Notes: a model not told the origin generated them from the sequence alone. 10,184 bases of DNA from JAEZKC01 sp046546375 (GCA_046546375.1 JBKGXV010000107.1:1-10184), one strand, 5' to 3'. Positions 1 through 6,209 are shown, numbered from the stretch's first letter. Program-made: numbers and translations.

Positions 1-8
1 AGCGGGAC

Positions 9-31
9 TAGTCGGTGAGGACACCGCCGTC
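9..31 (+). repeat. Left arm of 23-bp inverted repeat
   Basis: The reverse complement of this segment matches 623-645 at 22 of 23 positions; the core is GGTGAGGACACC here and GGTGTTCTCACC there. The two arms face each other across about 590 bases of palindrome-rich non-coding DNA. They could be the ends of a small non-autonomous element or two copies of a dispersed repeat in opposite orientation. Confidence 0.7.
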
Positions 32-220
32 GTATTTTTGTTCTCGCCTTGCACTGCCGTGCTTCGCCTCGCCTTCAGTCCAACCTGGTGCACCGGAACG
101 ACAACGGGGGCAGTTTTTTTATTGAGGGATTATGGTGAGCCAGAACGTTAGGCCTCAGAATGGGAAACTGTTGCGGTTGTTCGGAGGCATCTGCATTACC
201 GAGGCTTTTCGTCCCCTGAA

Positions 221-235
221 TCCCCCGAGGGGGGA
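221..235. repeat. C-run/G-run hairpin
   Basis: A perfect 6-bp stem, TCCCCC then GAG then GGGGGA. The upstream GTCCCC (211-216) can compete for the same G-run (GGGGAC at 231-236). It is one of several short strong palindromes in this gene-free stretch. No U-run follows, so it does not look like a terminator. Confidence 0.5.
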
Positions 236-310
236 CTTTAGGAGGTTCGTATCTGTTACGGAACCTATTCAGTTGATTGTTGTATTGGCTCCCCCCCACA
301 TCCTCCCGGA

Positions 311-331
311 ATATCCCGCACTTTCAGCGCT
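311..331 (+). repeat. Direct repeat, copy 1
   Basis: A 21-nt segment beginning ATATCCCGC and ending TTCAGCGCT. It recurs at 395-415 with two differences. Both copies lie downstream of a C-run (290-297 and 348-353), so the repeated unit may be larger, with a variable middle part. Confidence 0.65.
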
Positions 332-354
332 TGCATAGATCTTCGATCCCCCCA

Positions 355-389
355 CCCAGGGCTGCGCCGGAGGACCGGCTTACCCTGGG
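355..389 (+). repeat. Nested palindrome (REP-like hairpin)
   Basis: An outer stem CCCAGGG (355-361) pairs with CCCTGGG (383-389). An inner stem GCCGG (366-370) pairs with CCGGC (375-379) around an AGGA loop, with short unpaired bases between the two stems. This bulged two-stem shape is typical of REP-like dispersed palindromes. It is followed directly by the second copy of the ATATCCCGC direct repeat. Confidence 0.6.
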
Positions 390-394
390 CTGTC

Positions 395-415
395 ATATCC
401 CGCGCCTTCAGCGCT
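395..415 (+). repeat. Direct repeat, copy 2
   Basis: Second copy of the 311-331 repeat, 19 of 21 identical, placed immediately after the nested palindrome at 355-389. The pairing of hairpin plus conserved tail suggests one composite repeat unit. Confidence 0.65.
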
Positions 416-420
416 CAGGA

Positions 421-445
421 TTTGTAAATGAACTGCATTTACAAA
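421..445. repeat. Perfect 10-bp inverted repeat
   Basis: TTTGTAAATG (421-430) and CATTTACAAA (436-445) are exact reverse complements separated by 5 bases. The arms are AT-rich, unlike the GC-rich palindromes around them. The symmetry resembles a dimeric repressor operator, but there is no adjacent gene to regulate. It could equally be a relic of a mobile element end. Confidence 0.6.
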
Positions 446-588
446 AGCGCATCTACTCTCTCAACAAAGGATTCCTTTCCGTTAATTCAAAGGTAAAACG
501 CTCTGTACGATATTAACGCACCATACACAGATTAACCAACGTTGTGCGCCGGTTTTGGCCAGGTTGGATTGAGGGGTGAAGACAGACA

Positions 589-605
589 TCCCGAAATCTT
601 CGGGA
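589..605. repeat. Short hairpin TCCCGAA/TTCGGGA
   Basis: A perfect 7-bp stem with a 3-base loop. A related stem, TCCCGA/TCGGGA, recurs at 675-692. Together they flank the right arm of the inverted repeat at 623-645. Confidence 0.5.
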
Positions 606-622
606 CCCTCAGACAACCCGAA

Positions 623-645
623 GACGGCGGTGTTCTCACCGACTA
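623..645 (-). repeat. Right arm of 23-bp inverted repeat
   Basis: Matches the reverse complement of 9-31 with a single mismatch (position 634, T here where the left arm implies C). It sits between two TCCCGA-stem hairpins. Confidence 0.7.
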
Positions 646-674
646 TGCTGGTTGGCCGCGCCCTGAAGGAGAAC

Positions 675-692
675 TCCCGAATTCCATCGGGA
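675..692. repeat. Short hairpin TCCCGA/TCGGGA
   Basis: A 6-bp stem with a 6-base loop, sharing its stem sequence with the hairpin at 589-605. Shared stems with different loops suggest members of one dispersed palindrome family rather than chance. Confidence 0.45.
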
Positions 693-739
693 TGGCAGGC
701 CCTACAAAAAATTCCCAATTACGGAAATTACGAAGTAAG

Positions 740-766
740 ACGGGACCACCCACTGGGCAGCCCCGT
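740..766 (-). terminator. Hairpin after the DUF3618-like gene, possible terminator
   Basis: In the minus-strand transcript this segment folds into a roughly 12-bp stem (ACGGG-G-CTGCCC, loop AGT, GGGTGG-U-CCCGU) starting 8 bases after the stop codon at 775-777. Three of the pairs are G-U wobbles in the minus-strand RNA but mismatches in the plus-strand RNA, so the structure favours the minus transcript. No clean U-run follows, so termination may be weak or factor-assisted. Confidence 0.4.
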
Positions 767-774
767 TTTCCGCT

Positions 775-1614
775 CTACAGCTTCTGAGGCCAGTCACCTC
801 CGAAATCCGTTCTCCTCTGTTCGTTTTCCGACTGGGAAATATCCAGAGGATTTGCAGGAGGGTTCTGTCCCTGAGCCTGTTCGGGCTTGTTTTCACTCAA
901 CCCCTTTTCAGCCGCACCAGTTACCCCTTTGCCGGTTTCTTTGGCCTGCTCCTTAACCTCTTTTGACTGCTCGCCCACACTCTTTTCCTCTGTCTGGGTT
1001 TCGGGCATCAGAGCTCCGGCCACCAATCCTGCAACCATGGCAATAGCACCGGTGATGAGAGGATTATCGTGAATGACTCTGTCGGTTCTCTGAGCACCGG
1101 AACGTACCCCCTCCCGTGCCTTTCCGGACAGATCCTCAGCGGCCCCTCTGGCTTTCTGACCCGCCTGGGAAACCTTCTCCTGAGCCTGCCCGGTCTTTTC
1201 ACCCATCTGTTCAGCCGCTCCCCGGGCCTGCTCCTTGTACTTCGAGCCCTGTGGCTCTGTGCCTTCCCTGCGGTCTTCCCAGATAGCCCAGGCGGTCCCC
1301 GCAGTCACCATCAGAACAGGCAGCGGGTTGCGCTGAAAAGAACGGGATATGCTTTTACCGATGGTGCCGAGAGTATCGGTTACCTTTTCTCTATTCTCCG
1401 GTTTCTGAACGGAATCGATGAATCTGTCCATTACCGTTCTGGGGTTTACTTTTCCCCCGAGTGCATCAATGATGCTGTCCATGGTATGACGGGATTCTTC
1501 GATGTCATGCTCGATCTGTCCAGAATTTTTGTGATGCCCGGTTTCATCCACCGGAGACCAGTCGTGAATGGCTACCTGGCCATCCCCCGTTACTTTCTTT
1601 TCTCTGATATCCAT
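775..1614 (-). CDS. DUF3618-like membrane protein with LEA/apolipoprotein-like helical region
   Basis: A 279-residue protein. Residues about 32-65 (IEHDIEESRHTMDSIIDAL, then VNPRTVMDRF) resemble the DUF3618 pattern: an acidic 'I-x-D-I-E-x-S/T-R' start, a 'D-A-L' element and a proline-containing end. A hydrophobic segment lies at 96-112. Residues 124-180 are rich in A, G, E, K and Q in an amphipathic pattern like LEA or apolipoprotein repeats. A second membrane segment, after NPLITGAIAMVAGLVAGALM, covers about 184-203 and recalls the C-terminal anchor of YqjD/ElaB proteins. The tail is hydrophilic. The ATG is preceded by AAGGAGGA (1621-1628 on the minus strand), inside the upstream gene, which it overlaps by 25 bases; the two are probably translationally coupled. 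The likely role is a membrane-associated stress or envelope protein, but the exact function is unknown. Confidence 0.75.
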   Translation of the reverse strand: MDIREKKVTGDGQVAIHDWSPVDETGHHKNSGQIEHDIEESRHTMDSIIDALGGKVNPRTVMDRFIDSVQKPENREKVTDTLGTIGKSISRSFQRNPLPVLMVTAGTAWAIWEDRREGTEPQGSKYKEQARGAAEQMGEKTGQAQEKVSQAGQKARGAAEDLSGKAREGVRSGAQRTDRVIHDNPLITGAIAMVAGLVAGALMPETQTEEKSVGEQSKEVKEQAKETGKGVTGAAEKGLSENKPEQAQGQNPPANPLDISQSENEQRRTDFGGDWPQKL

Positions 1615-2027
1615 TGCCTGTCCTCCTTGATAGATTGAACCGTTTTCTTCGGTACCGCCGAGGTATTCTTAAAGGTGTTTATTGCTTTGAACACCAGTAT
1701 GGTCCCGACAGTGGCTACGACAACACCTGTTATCAGTGGCATAAGCCATATGGAAACTGCCGCAGACAACCCCAACGCCAAAAGTCCTATATAACCCAGA
1801 TACGTAAGCCCTGCCAAAAGGAACAATCCGCCGGCATAGGCAACAGCACCGCCAGCTGCCAGGTAGGCGGCATTTCTGCTGAACTTCGAAACCTTTTCAG
1901 ATGTCTCTGTTTTTGCAAGCTCTATCTGCTGACGAGCCATGTTTATGGCCTCATCACGGAAATCTCTCAACAGATCCCCAACGGATTCCTCCTCCACAGA
2001 GACAAACCTGTCTTTTACCAAATCCAT
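1590..2027 (-). CDS. YqjE / holin-X (Phage_holin_3_6, DUF1469) family membrane protein
   Basis: A 145-residue protein of the usual family length. The N-terminal helix carries the family pattern SVGDLLRDFRDEA then ARQQIELAKTE (residues 15-42). A hydrophobic hairpin follows (about 53-84 and 86-116) containing the glycine/alanine-rich LAAGGAVAYAGGLFLLAG. The end reads TVQSIKEDRQWISEKRK, matching the 'T-x-x-S-L-K-E-D-x-x-W' tail seen in this family. Despite the family name, a phage lysis role is not implied: homologues are chromosomal inner-membrane proteins, often next to YqjD/ElaB-like or DUF3618 genes, as here. The ATG has a strong GGGAGGTG site 5 bases upstream and follows the preceding stop by only 11 bases, supporting an operon. 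Molecular function is not established. Confidence 0.85.
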   Translation of the reverse strand: MDLVKDRFVSVEEESVGDLLRDFRDEAINMARQQIELAKTETSEKVSKFSRNAAYLAAGGAVAYAGGLFLLAGLTYLGYIGLLALGLSAAVSIWLMPLITGVVVATVGTILVFKAINTFKNTSAVPKKTVQSIKEDRQWISEKRK

Positions 2028-2038
2028 AGTTCACCTCC

Positions 2039-2389
2039 CTATTCATTTCCAGCTTTTATATAACGCGACAGCGCAAGCCCGGCCAGAAACAGTCCGCCCA
2101 CTGCCACATACGGATTCTTCTTTGAAAAATCATTGAGATCCGCCATCATCTCCTTGCTGCTGTGATTTTTCACATATTCTCCAAACTGATCGAATTTACC
2201 CACAGCCACATCGGCAAAATCAGCCAGAAAGTCATTTTCTTCATGAAGTTTATCACTGGCTGAATGCAGCGCGTTTCCGAGATTATCCATCTCCTTCACC
2301 GCCACGTCTTTACTCGTATGAGCTATATCCTCAGTTTTGGCTTCGGCTTTCTCCCGAATGTCTTCAGAATAATTGTATGCTTTTTCCAT
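2039..2389 (-). CDS. Small C-terminally anchored membrane protein, YqjD/ElaB-like (DUF883-type architecture)
   Basis: A 116-residue protein. About 90 residues of charged amphipathic helix (many E, K, D, A) are followed by a single membrane segment (about 93-109, after NPYVAVGGLFLAGLALSRY) and a short basic end (IKAGNE). The 'K-N-P-Y/W-x-x-x-G-G-x-F-L-A-G' anchor is typical of DUF883-like proteins and relatives encoded beside holin-X genes. E. coli YqjD and ElaB share this architecture and tether to the inner membrane, where they have been linked to ribosome binding in stationary phase. That role is known for the E. coli proteins and only inferred here. The ATG follows a GGGTGGAG site. It is the first gene of the three-gene operon; a possible stress-type promoter lies about 55-80 bases upstream. 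Confidence 0.75.
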   Translation of the reverse strand: MEKAYNYSEDIREKAEAKTEDIAHTSKDVAVKEMDNLGNALHSASDKLHEENDFLADFADVAVGKFDQFGEYVKNHSSKEMMADLNDFSKKNPYVAVGGLFLAGLALSRYIKAGNE

Positions 2390-2445
2390 AACACTCCACC
2401 CTTTTGCTGAAAAGAGTTTTCTTCGGATAACCCATAAAAATTACG

Positions 2446-2471
2446 ATACCCAGTGACAGGAGATTTTAAAA
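2446..2471 (-). promoter_or_regulatory. Possible sigma-B-like promoter for the membrane-protein operon
   Basis: On the minus strand, TTTTAA (2471-2466) is followed after 14 bases by GGGTAT (2451-2446), close to the general-stress sigma-B consensus GTTTAA-N12-15-GGGTAT. The predicted RNA start near 2439 gives a leader of about 50 bases to the ATG at 2389. The -35 half lies in an A/T run, so chance is a real alternative. Confidence 0.25.
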
Positions 2472-2598
2472 AAAGGAGGGTTGCAGACAGTTAACCGTAT
2501 AGGAGGAAAAAATAACCCCGAAGTGAATTTTCAGGAGTAACCAAAAGGTGGAGATGGGATGTTTAATAGATTTACTTTAAATTCCAGAAAGGTCGAAG

Positions 2599-3300
2599 CT
2601 ATCCCTCAACAATACCGGACACGGCTTCGGCTTCCGAATCGAAGAAGCGGAAGATATTTCGGGAACCGAACATGAACAGAAGCTCTCTAATTATACCCTG
2701 AGCGCCGTATGCTCTGCATTCACCACCGTTTTCCCGAATAGCATCTGTGACAGAAAGCAGTGTCCTGAAACCGCAGGAATCCAGTATTTCCAGACCGCTC
2801 AGATCGAAAATGTACACATCTATACCCTTTTGAGGGGAAAATGAACTGCATGCCGAGTAGTCCTGTCTGGAAGTCATACTGCCGGATAAAACGATCCGCC
2901 CTATTCGGTCCTCCACGTCTGAGAAAAACAGAAATTTCAGTTCACCATTCTGCCATATTTTTTCCTGAGTCAACTCAAATTCGACATCGGTGGTGTAGAT
3001 AGAAAACACCCTGTCGAAATGAACCGAAAGCAGAAGCCGCCGGACGCTATCCGTCACGTTGACCAATACAGCTGAACCATTTACCTTCACCGCCATTTTC
3101 CTGAGCCGGATCAGAAGGCCAAGCCCTGTGGAGTAGAGAACGGGTATGTTTGAAAGGTCGATGACCAGGTGCTTCATATCACTTCCGATCTTCGCCTTCA
3201 CGGACTCCTCTATTTCATAATTTCTCCTGAAATCCAAGACATCAGGAAGCACGATCCACAGACAATCAGCTCTTTTCTCCACCTGCACTATGCAGCTCAT
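2599..3300 (-). CDS. Tandem STAS-domain protein (anti-sigma factor antagonist-like)
   Basis: A 233-residue protein with two STAS-type repeats. The first (about 1-105) has the signature VIDLSNIPVLYSTGLGLLI; the second (about 118-230) has IFDLSGLEILDSCGFRTLL. Both keep the serine that is phosphorylated in SpoIIAA/RsbV-type antagonists (Ser57 and Ser175). The aspartate before it is present in the second repeat (Asp174) but replaced by Tyr56 in the first. STAS proteins typically bind a serine-kinase anti-sigma factor, or act inside larger signalling complexes. No kinase or phosphatase gene is visible here. The start ATG overlaps the stop of the FapA-like gene (ATGA at 3300-3297) with an AGGAGA site upstream, so the pair is translationally coupled. 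The usual length for one domain is about 110 residues, so this is an internal duplication or fusion. Confidence 0.8.
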   Translation of the reverse strand: MSCIVQVEKRADCLWIVLPDVLDFRRNYEIEESVKAKIGSDMKHLVIDLSNIPVLYSTGLGLLIRLRKMAVKVNGSAVLVNVTDSVRRLLLSVHFDRVFSIYTTDVEFELTQEKIWQNGELKFLFFSDVEDRIGRIVLSGSMTSRQDYSACSSFSPQKGIDVYIFDLSGLEILDSCGFRTLLSVTDAIRENGGECRAYGAQGIIRELLFMFGSRNIFRFFDSEAEAVSGIVEG

Positions 3301-4904
3301 GTTTTCTCCTGTCCACCACCATTTTCCGATGACCTGAGAGTAATATTGCTAAGCGGTAATTTTTCCGAACACGGTACACTGTAGAGTTTCATATCCACAC
3401 CGGGGAACACAGTTCCATTCACCTGTATATAACCATCGAAACTGGGGGGGCCGGCAATCAGCTCTTCTATCTCCCCCTTTTTCTGCCGTATATAACCCAA
3501 TTTTTCCTTTATGGCGTTATAAAACTGCATCCATTTCTTCACTTCGGCCCTGTGACGGTCTGTAACGCCGGCTCCGGCCTTTTTTAAAATCGCTGCTTTA
3601 GCCTTGAGCTGACGTTCGATCTTCTCGGCCTCTTTGACAAACCGTTCCTCCAGAACCACCACTTCCCGCAGTTTTTCCCTGTGCATATCCTTCATTTTGT
3701 CAAAAAGCCTGATACTGGTCTTTACTTCATTTTCCCGGCCGATCTGGTGAACTTTCACATACTTTTCGGCTTTCAGTACCCCTCCCACAATACTCCCGCG
3801 GTCACTTTCCACCTCCCTGCAGACACTGTCACAATGGATGATGAATTTTTCAAATATCAGAGTGCCTTCAGTTCTGAGAAACGCCTCCTGGGCAAAGGAG
3901 ATATGAAGCTGGGTTTTGCCCGATATCAAAGTGTCTTCTCTGCCGATAACTCCTTTGTCGATCCGAACCGCACCGCCACGGGATACGATCTTGGCAGATT
4001 CCACTTCGCCTCGAATATGAATATCGCCCTCGGTCTCAACAGAAAATCCGGGCAGCACGTTACCCTCTATGACCACATCTCCGCTGAACTTGATATTGCC
4101 TATACTGAAATCGACATCCCCGGGCACCGATAGAATCTCCTTTACCTGGAGCATACTGTCCTCGAAACCTATCACGCCATCTTTGAGCGATAAAAGCTTG
4201 AGACCGTCCGGGCTGACCTGAGTGTTGCGCCCACCGGCAAGCGGCTTGTCCTCACCGGGCTGGGCCTTTATAGACTCCCCCGTCACCGCTTTTCCGGGAA
4301 TCCCCTCGGTGGGGGGAATCTTTACTGCCAGGACCTGCCCTTCCGATACGGAAGTAAAGGCATGCACATTACGGTAATCAACCGACCCGTCAATCTTGAC
4401 TTCCGGACTGAGTTTCTCCTCCACATCAACCTTATACTCGATTATGGCATCCTTTCCGGGCTGAGGAGGTATAGCTTGCGCCACGACTTGCGGTTTATCG
4501 AAAAGGCCTTTCGAGATGATCTCCCTTAATTTCTCTTTTTTCAATCCCGAGCAGACCCCGTTTCGGGATACGTAGAAGGCAAGAAGCTTTTCATTCAAAT
4601 CATATTCGGAAAAAATGTTTGAATTGACTGTCAGAGTTGCTTTTTCCGGAGTGATATCGATCTGCAGATAAGCCTCGATATTCGAATCGTAATACTTAAA
4701 AGAGGGACCGACACGTTCAAATGCCCCTCTTGCACGAGTAATCACATCCCTGAGCCTCTCTTCATCAGGATTGACCACATTCGCCTTTTCCAAAGTCGAA
4801 AGCACCTCCTCCATAGGGGGCTTGGCTGCCTTGCGGTCAACCTTGATATAAACCCCGTCAGGACGCTCCTCCACACTGAAAAAATTCTCCAGAGGATTTT
4901 TCAC
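3297..4904 (-). CDS. FapA family protein (DUF342)
   Basis: A 535-residue protein matching the FapA/DUF342 layout: an N-terminal alpha/beta part (about 75-165), a segment with the characteristic GIPGKAVTGE (201-210), a right-handed beta-helix-like stretch of short repeats (about 255-390, including GDVDFSIGNIKFSGDVVIEG and GDIHIRGEV), a long coiled coil (about 403-485) and a final beta region (487-525). The family was named for flagellar assembly in Vibrio, but many members occur without flagellar genes, and none are visible here. Translation probably starts at a GTG (4904-4902): an in-frame stop lies two codons upstream, and a weak GGGAAGGG precedes it at 9 bases or more. The stop overlaps the STAS gene start. 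The beta-helix resembles that of bactofilins and MinC, suggesting a polymer or cell-surface scaffold role; that is inference. Confidence 0.85.
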   Translation of the reverse strand: MKNPLENFFSVEERPDGVYIKVDRKAAKPPMEEVLSTLEKANVVNPDEERLRDVITRARGAFERVGPSFKYYDSNIEAYLQIDITPEKATLTVNSNIFSEYDLNEKLLAFYVSRNGVCSGLKKEKLREIISKGLFDKPQVVAQAIPPQPGKDAIIEYKVDVEEKLSPEVKIDGSVDYRNVHAFTSVSEGQVLAVKIPPTEGIPGKAVTGESIKAQPGEDKPLAGGRNTQVSPDGLKLLSLKDGVIGFEDSMLQVKEILSVPGDVDFSIGNIKFSGDVVIEGNVLPGFSVETEGDIHIRGEVESAKIVSRGGAVRIDKGVIGREDTLISGKTQLHISFAQEAFLRTEGTLIFEKFIIHCDSVCREVESDRGSIVGGVLKAEKYVKVHQIGRENEVKTSIRLFDKMKDMHREKLREVVVLEERFVKEAEKIERQLKAKAAILKKAGAGVTDRHRAEVKKWMQFYNAIKEKLGYIRQKKGEIEELIAGPPSFDGYIQVNGTVFPGVDMKLYSVPCSEKLPLSNITLRSSENGGGQEKT

Positions 4905-4967
4905 TTTCTATGCCCTTCCCATTCGATTCCAAACTCGTAGCCGCAAACAAGCTGTATACCTGAAACT

Positions 4968-6062
4968 CTATTCTATTATAGGAGAACAATTTTTACAACC
5001 CTTGTTCATCCGCACTATCTCCTGCGCACACCTCAAGGCCCCTTCATCGGAAACCGTCAGCACTCCCTTCAAGGCAAAAGCTTTTTCCAATGCCTCATCC
5101 CACCTCAGATCAAGAAACTGTTCCGTGCCCAGAGGCACCCCTGTTCCCAGTTTTCGAGCCTCACGGTCCAAAACCGGGAATTCGGCGAAATGCTCACGAG
5201 GAAGGTAAACCAAAGGTATTCCGTTAAGCAGGCTTTCCGAAAAAACCCCATACCCCATTTTACTTATTATACAGTCGGCTGAGGCAGACAGATCCTGATA
5301 CCTGAACCGGTCCTTGGAAACCAGATGATAGTTGGATGGCTCACCGGCAAGGGGATACACCCCGACAAACTCCCAATCGGAGAATCTTTCAAGCCGATGC
5401 CACTTACCGCGGTCCATTCCGAAGTTGCCGGTATAGATCAGCCCCAGGTTCTTTTTGCGGTCAAAACCGTACTCCCGGGAAATCTCCTCTTTTCGGTTCT
5501 TTCCCTTTCTTCCCACAACGGGAACCTTTTCAACTGTGGAAAAACACGCCATGTCTCCCGCAGGATAGAGTGCCAGTACACGGTCTGCCAACCGGTACTG
5601 CCCGGCCATCCTCTCCAGCATCTCTTTGAACCGGGGAAATGAAGGCAGGTATTCCGAATAGATATCATGCCAGGTGAAGTTTGAAACAGCCACCGAGGGG
5701 ATACCCGCTCGGGCAGCAACTTCGAAAGCAAAGGGGGTTATGTCACTCACAATCACATCGGCCCTGTTGTCGATACACCACTGCACCTCATGTTCAAGCG
5801 CAGTCTCGTTTCTCTTCTCGATATCACTGTACCTTTGCAGAGATTTCTCTCTGTCCACCGTGACTCCGTCACTCTGAACACAGCCGATATCGAACATTCC
5901 TTTTCTGACCTGATGGCCGATTCTGACCTCTTCCTGGAAGAAATGATCTGGAAGGTCCGTTCGGAATGTCACGAACACCTCTGGAGGAAAACAGTTGCAT
6001 ATGGCACTTGAGCGGACCCCGTGACCGTAGCCATGGGATGTGATGAAGTAAAGAATATGCAC
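4968..6062 (-). CDS. GT-B glycosyltransferase-like protein (MurG / L-arabinokinase N-terminal type)
   Basis: A 364-residue protein with the two-lobed GT-B pattern. The N-terminal lobe opens with MHILYFITSHGYGHGVRS, whose glycine-rich HGYGHG loop (10-15) is typical of MurG-like transferases and of the domain fused to sugar kinases in plant L-arabinokinase. A nucleotide-fold strand follows at VIVSDITPFAFEVAARAGIP (103-122). The C-terminal lobe has the donor-site region ADCIISKMGYGVFSESLLNG (262-281) and PLVYLPREHFAEFPVL (283-298). The C-terminus carries GCKNC (355-359). Donor and acceptor are unknown. Start is GTG; an in-frame TAA a few codons upstream excludes a longer form, and AAGGGGT lies 8 bases ahead. 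It is the first gene of the minus-strand group, 63 bases ahead of the FapA-like gene, so co-transcription is likely but not certain. Confidence 0.75.
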   Translation of the reverse strand: MHILYFITSHGYGHGVRSSAICNCFPPEVFVTFRTDLPDHFFQEEVRIGHQVRKGMFDIGCVQSDGVTVDREKSLQRYSDIEKRNETALEHEVQWCIDNRADVIVSDITPFAFEVAARAGIPSVAVSNFTWHDIYSEYLPSFPRFKEMLERMAGQYRLADRVLALYPAGDMACFSTVEKVPVVGRKGKNRKEEISREYGFDRKKNLGLIYTGNFGMDRGKWHRLERFSDWEFVGVYPLAGEPSNYHLVSKDRFRYQDLSASADCIISKMGYGVFSESLLNGIPLVYLPREHFAEFPVLDREARKLGTGVPLGTEQFLDLRWDEALEKAFALKGVLTVSDEGALRCAQEIVRMNKGCKNCSPIIE

Positions 6063-6209
6063 AACAAATACCCCTTGTTACCGTAATAAAAGTGATTTTC
6101 CGGGACAGAACCTGAAAAATAACATAAGCGGCGTGCGGGCAGAACTGAGTTCGCCAAAACGATACAAAACAGTGTTCCCTCCGAGTGCTCGATATTTCCA
6201 ATAATTGTT

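Larger units (their letters stand above)
1..774. other. Non-coding, repeat-rich intergenic region
   Basis: No open reading frame here has a convincing start, ribosome binding site or recognisable protein. The possible frames are short, overlap on both strands and give proline/arginine-rich low-complexity peptides. The stretch instead holds a series of short palindromes (221-235, 355-389, 421-445, 589-605, 675-692), a 21-nt direct repeat (311-331 and 395-415, 19 of 21 identical) and a 23-nt inverted repeat near its edges (9-31 and 623-645). This looks like an accumulation of dispersed repeats or a decayed non-autonomous element. No transposase fragment was seen. Confidence 0.7.

Noticed and set aside
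75..299. A 74-codon minus-strand frame in the left repeat region
   Set aside because: Low-complexity arginine/proline-rich peptide spanning hairpins; repeat DNA commonly gives such frames, and no binding site is visible.
1..774. CRISPR array or tRNA in the left repeat region
   Set aside because: No regularly spaced identical repeats, and no cloverleaf or TTCGA-type T-arm arrangement could be found.
576..956. A 126-codon plus-strand open frame
   Set aside because: It crosses repeat hairpins and then runs antisense to the DUF3618-like gene; the peptide is proline/serine-rich without a domain and has no credible ribosome binding site.
1069..1638. A 189-codon plus-strand open frame antisense to the DUF3618-like gene
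   Set aside because: No Shine-Dalgarno site and no recognisable domain; it lies almost wholly opposite a gene with clear family features and a strong binding site.
1590..2027. Reading the holin-X-family gene as part of a prophage lysis cassette
   Set aside because: No endolysin, spanin or other phage gene is present, and the family is mostly chromosomal; its partners here are YqjD-like and DUF3618-like genes.
2554..2580. A possible 8-codon leader peptide on the plus strand with AAGGTGGAG upstream
   Set aside because: Too short to support, no downstream plus-strand gene to regulate, and it lies just beyond the end of a minus-strand gene.
6040..6090. A weak AACAA/TTGTT hairpin around the binding site of the glycosyltransferase gene, as a translational switch
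   Set aside because: Only 5 A-U-rich pairs, too weak to claim regulation.
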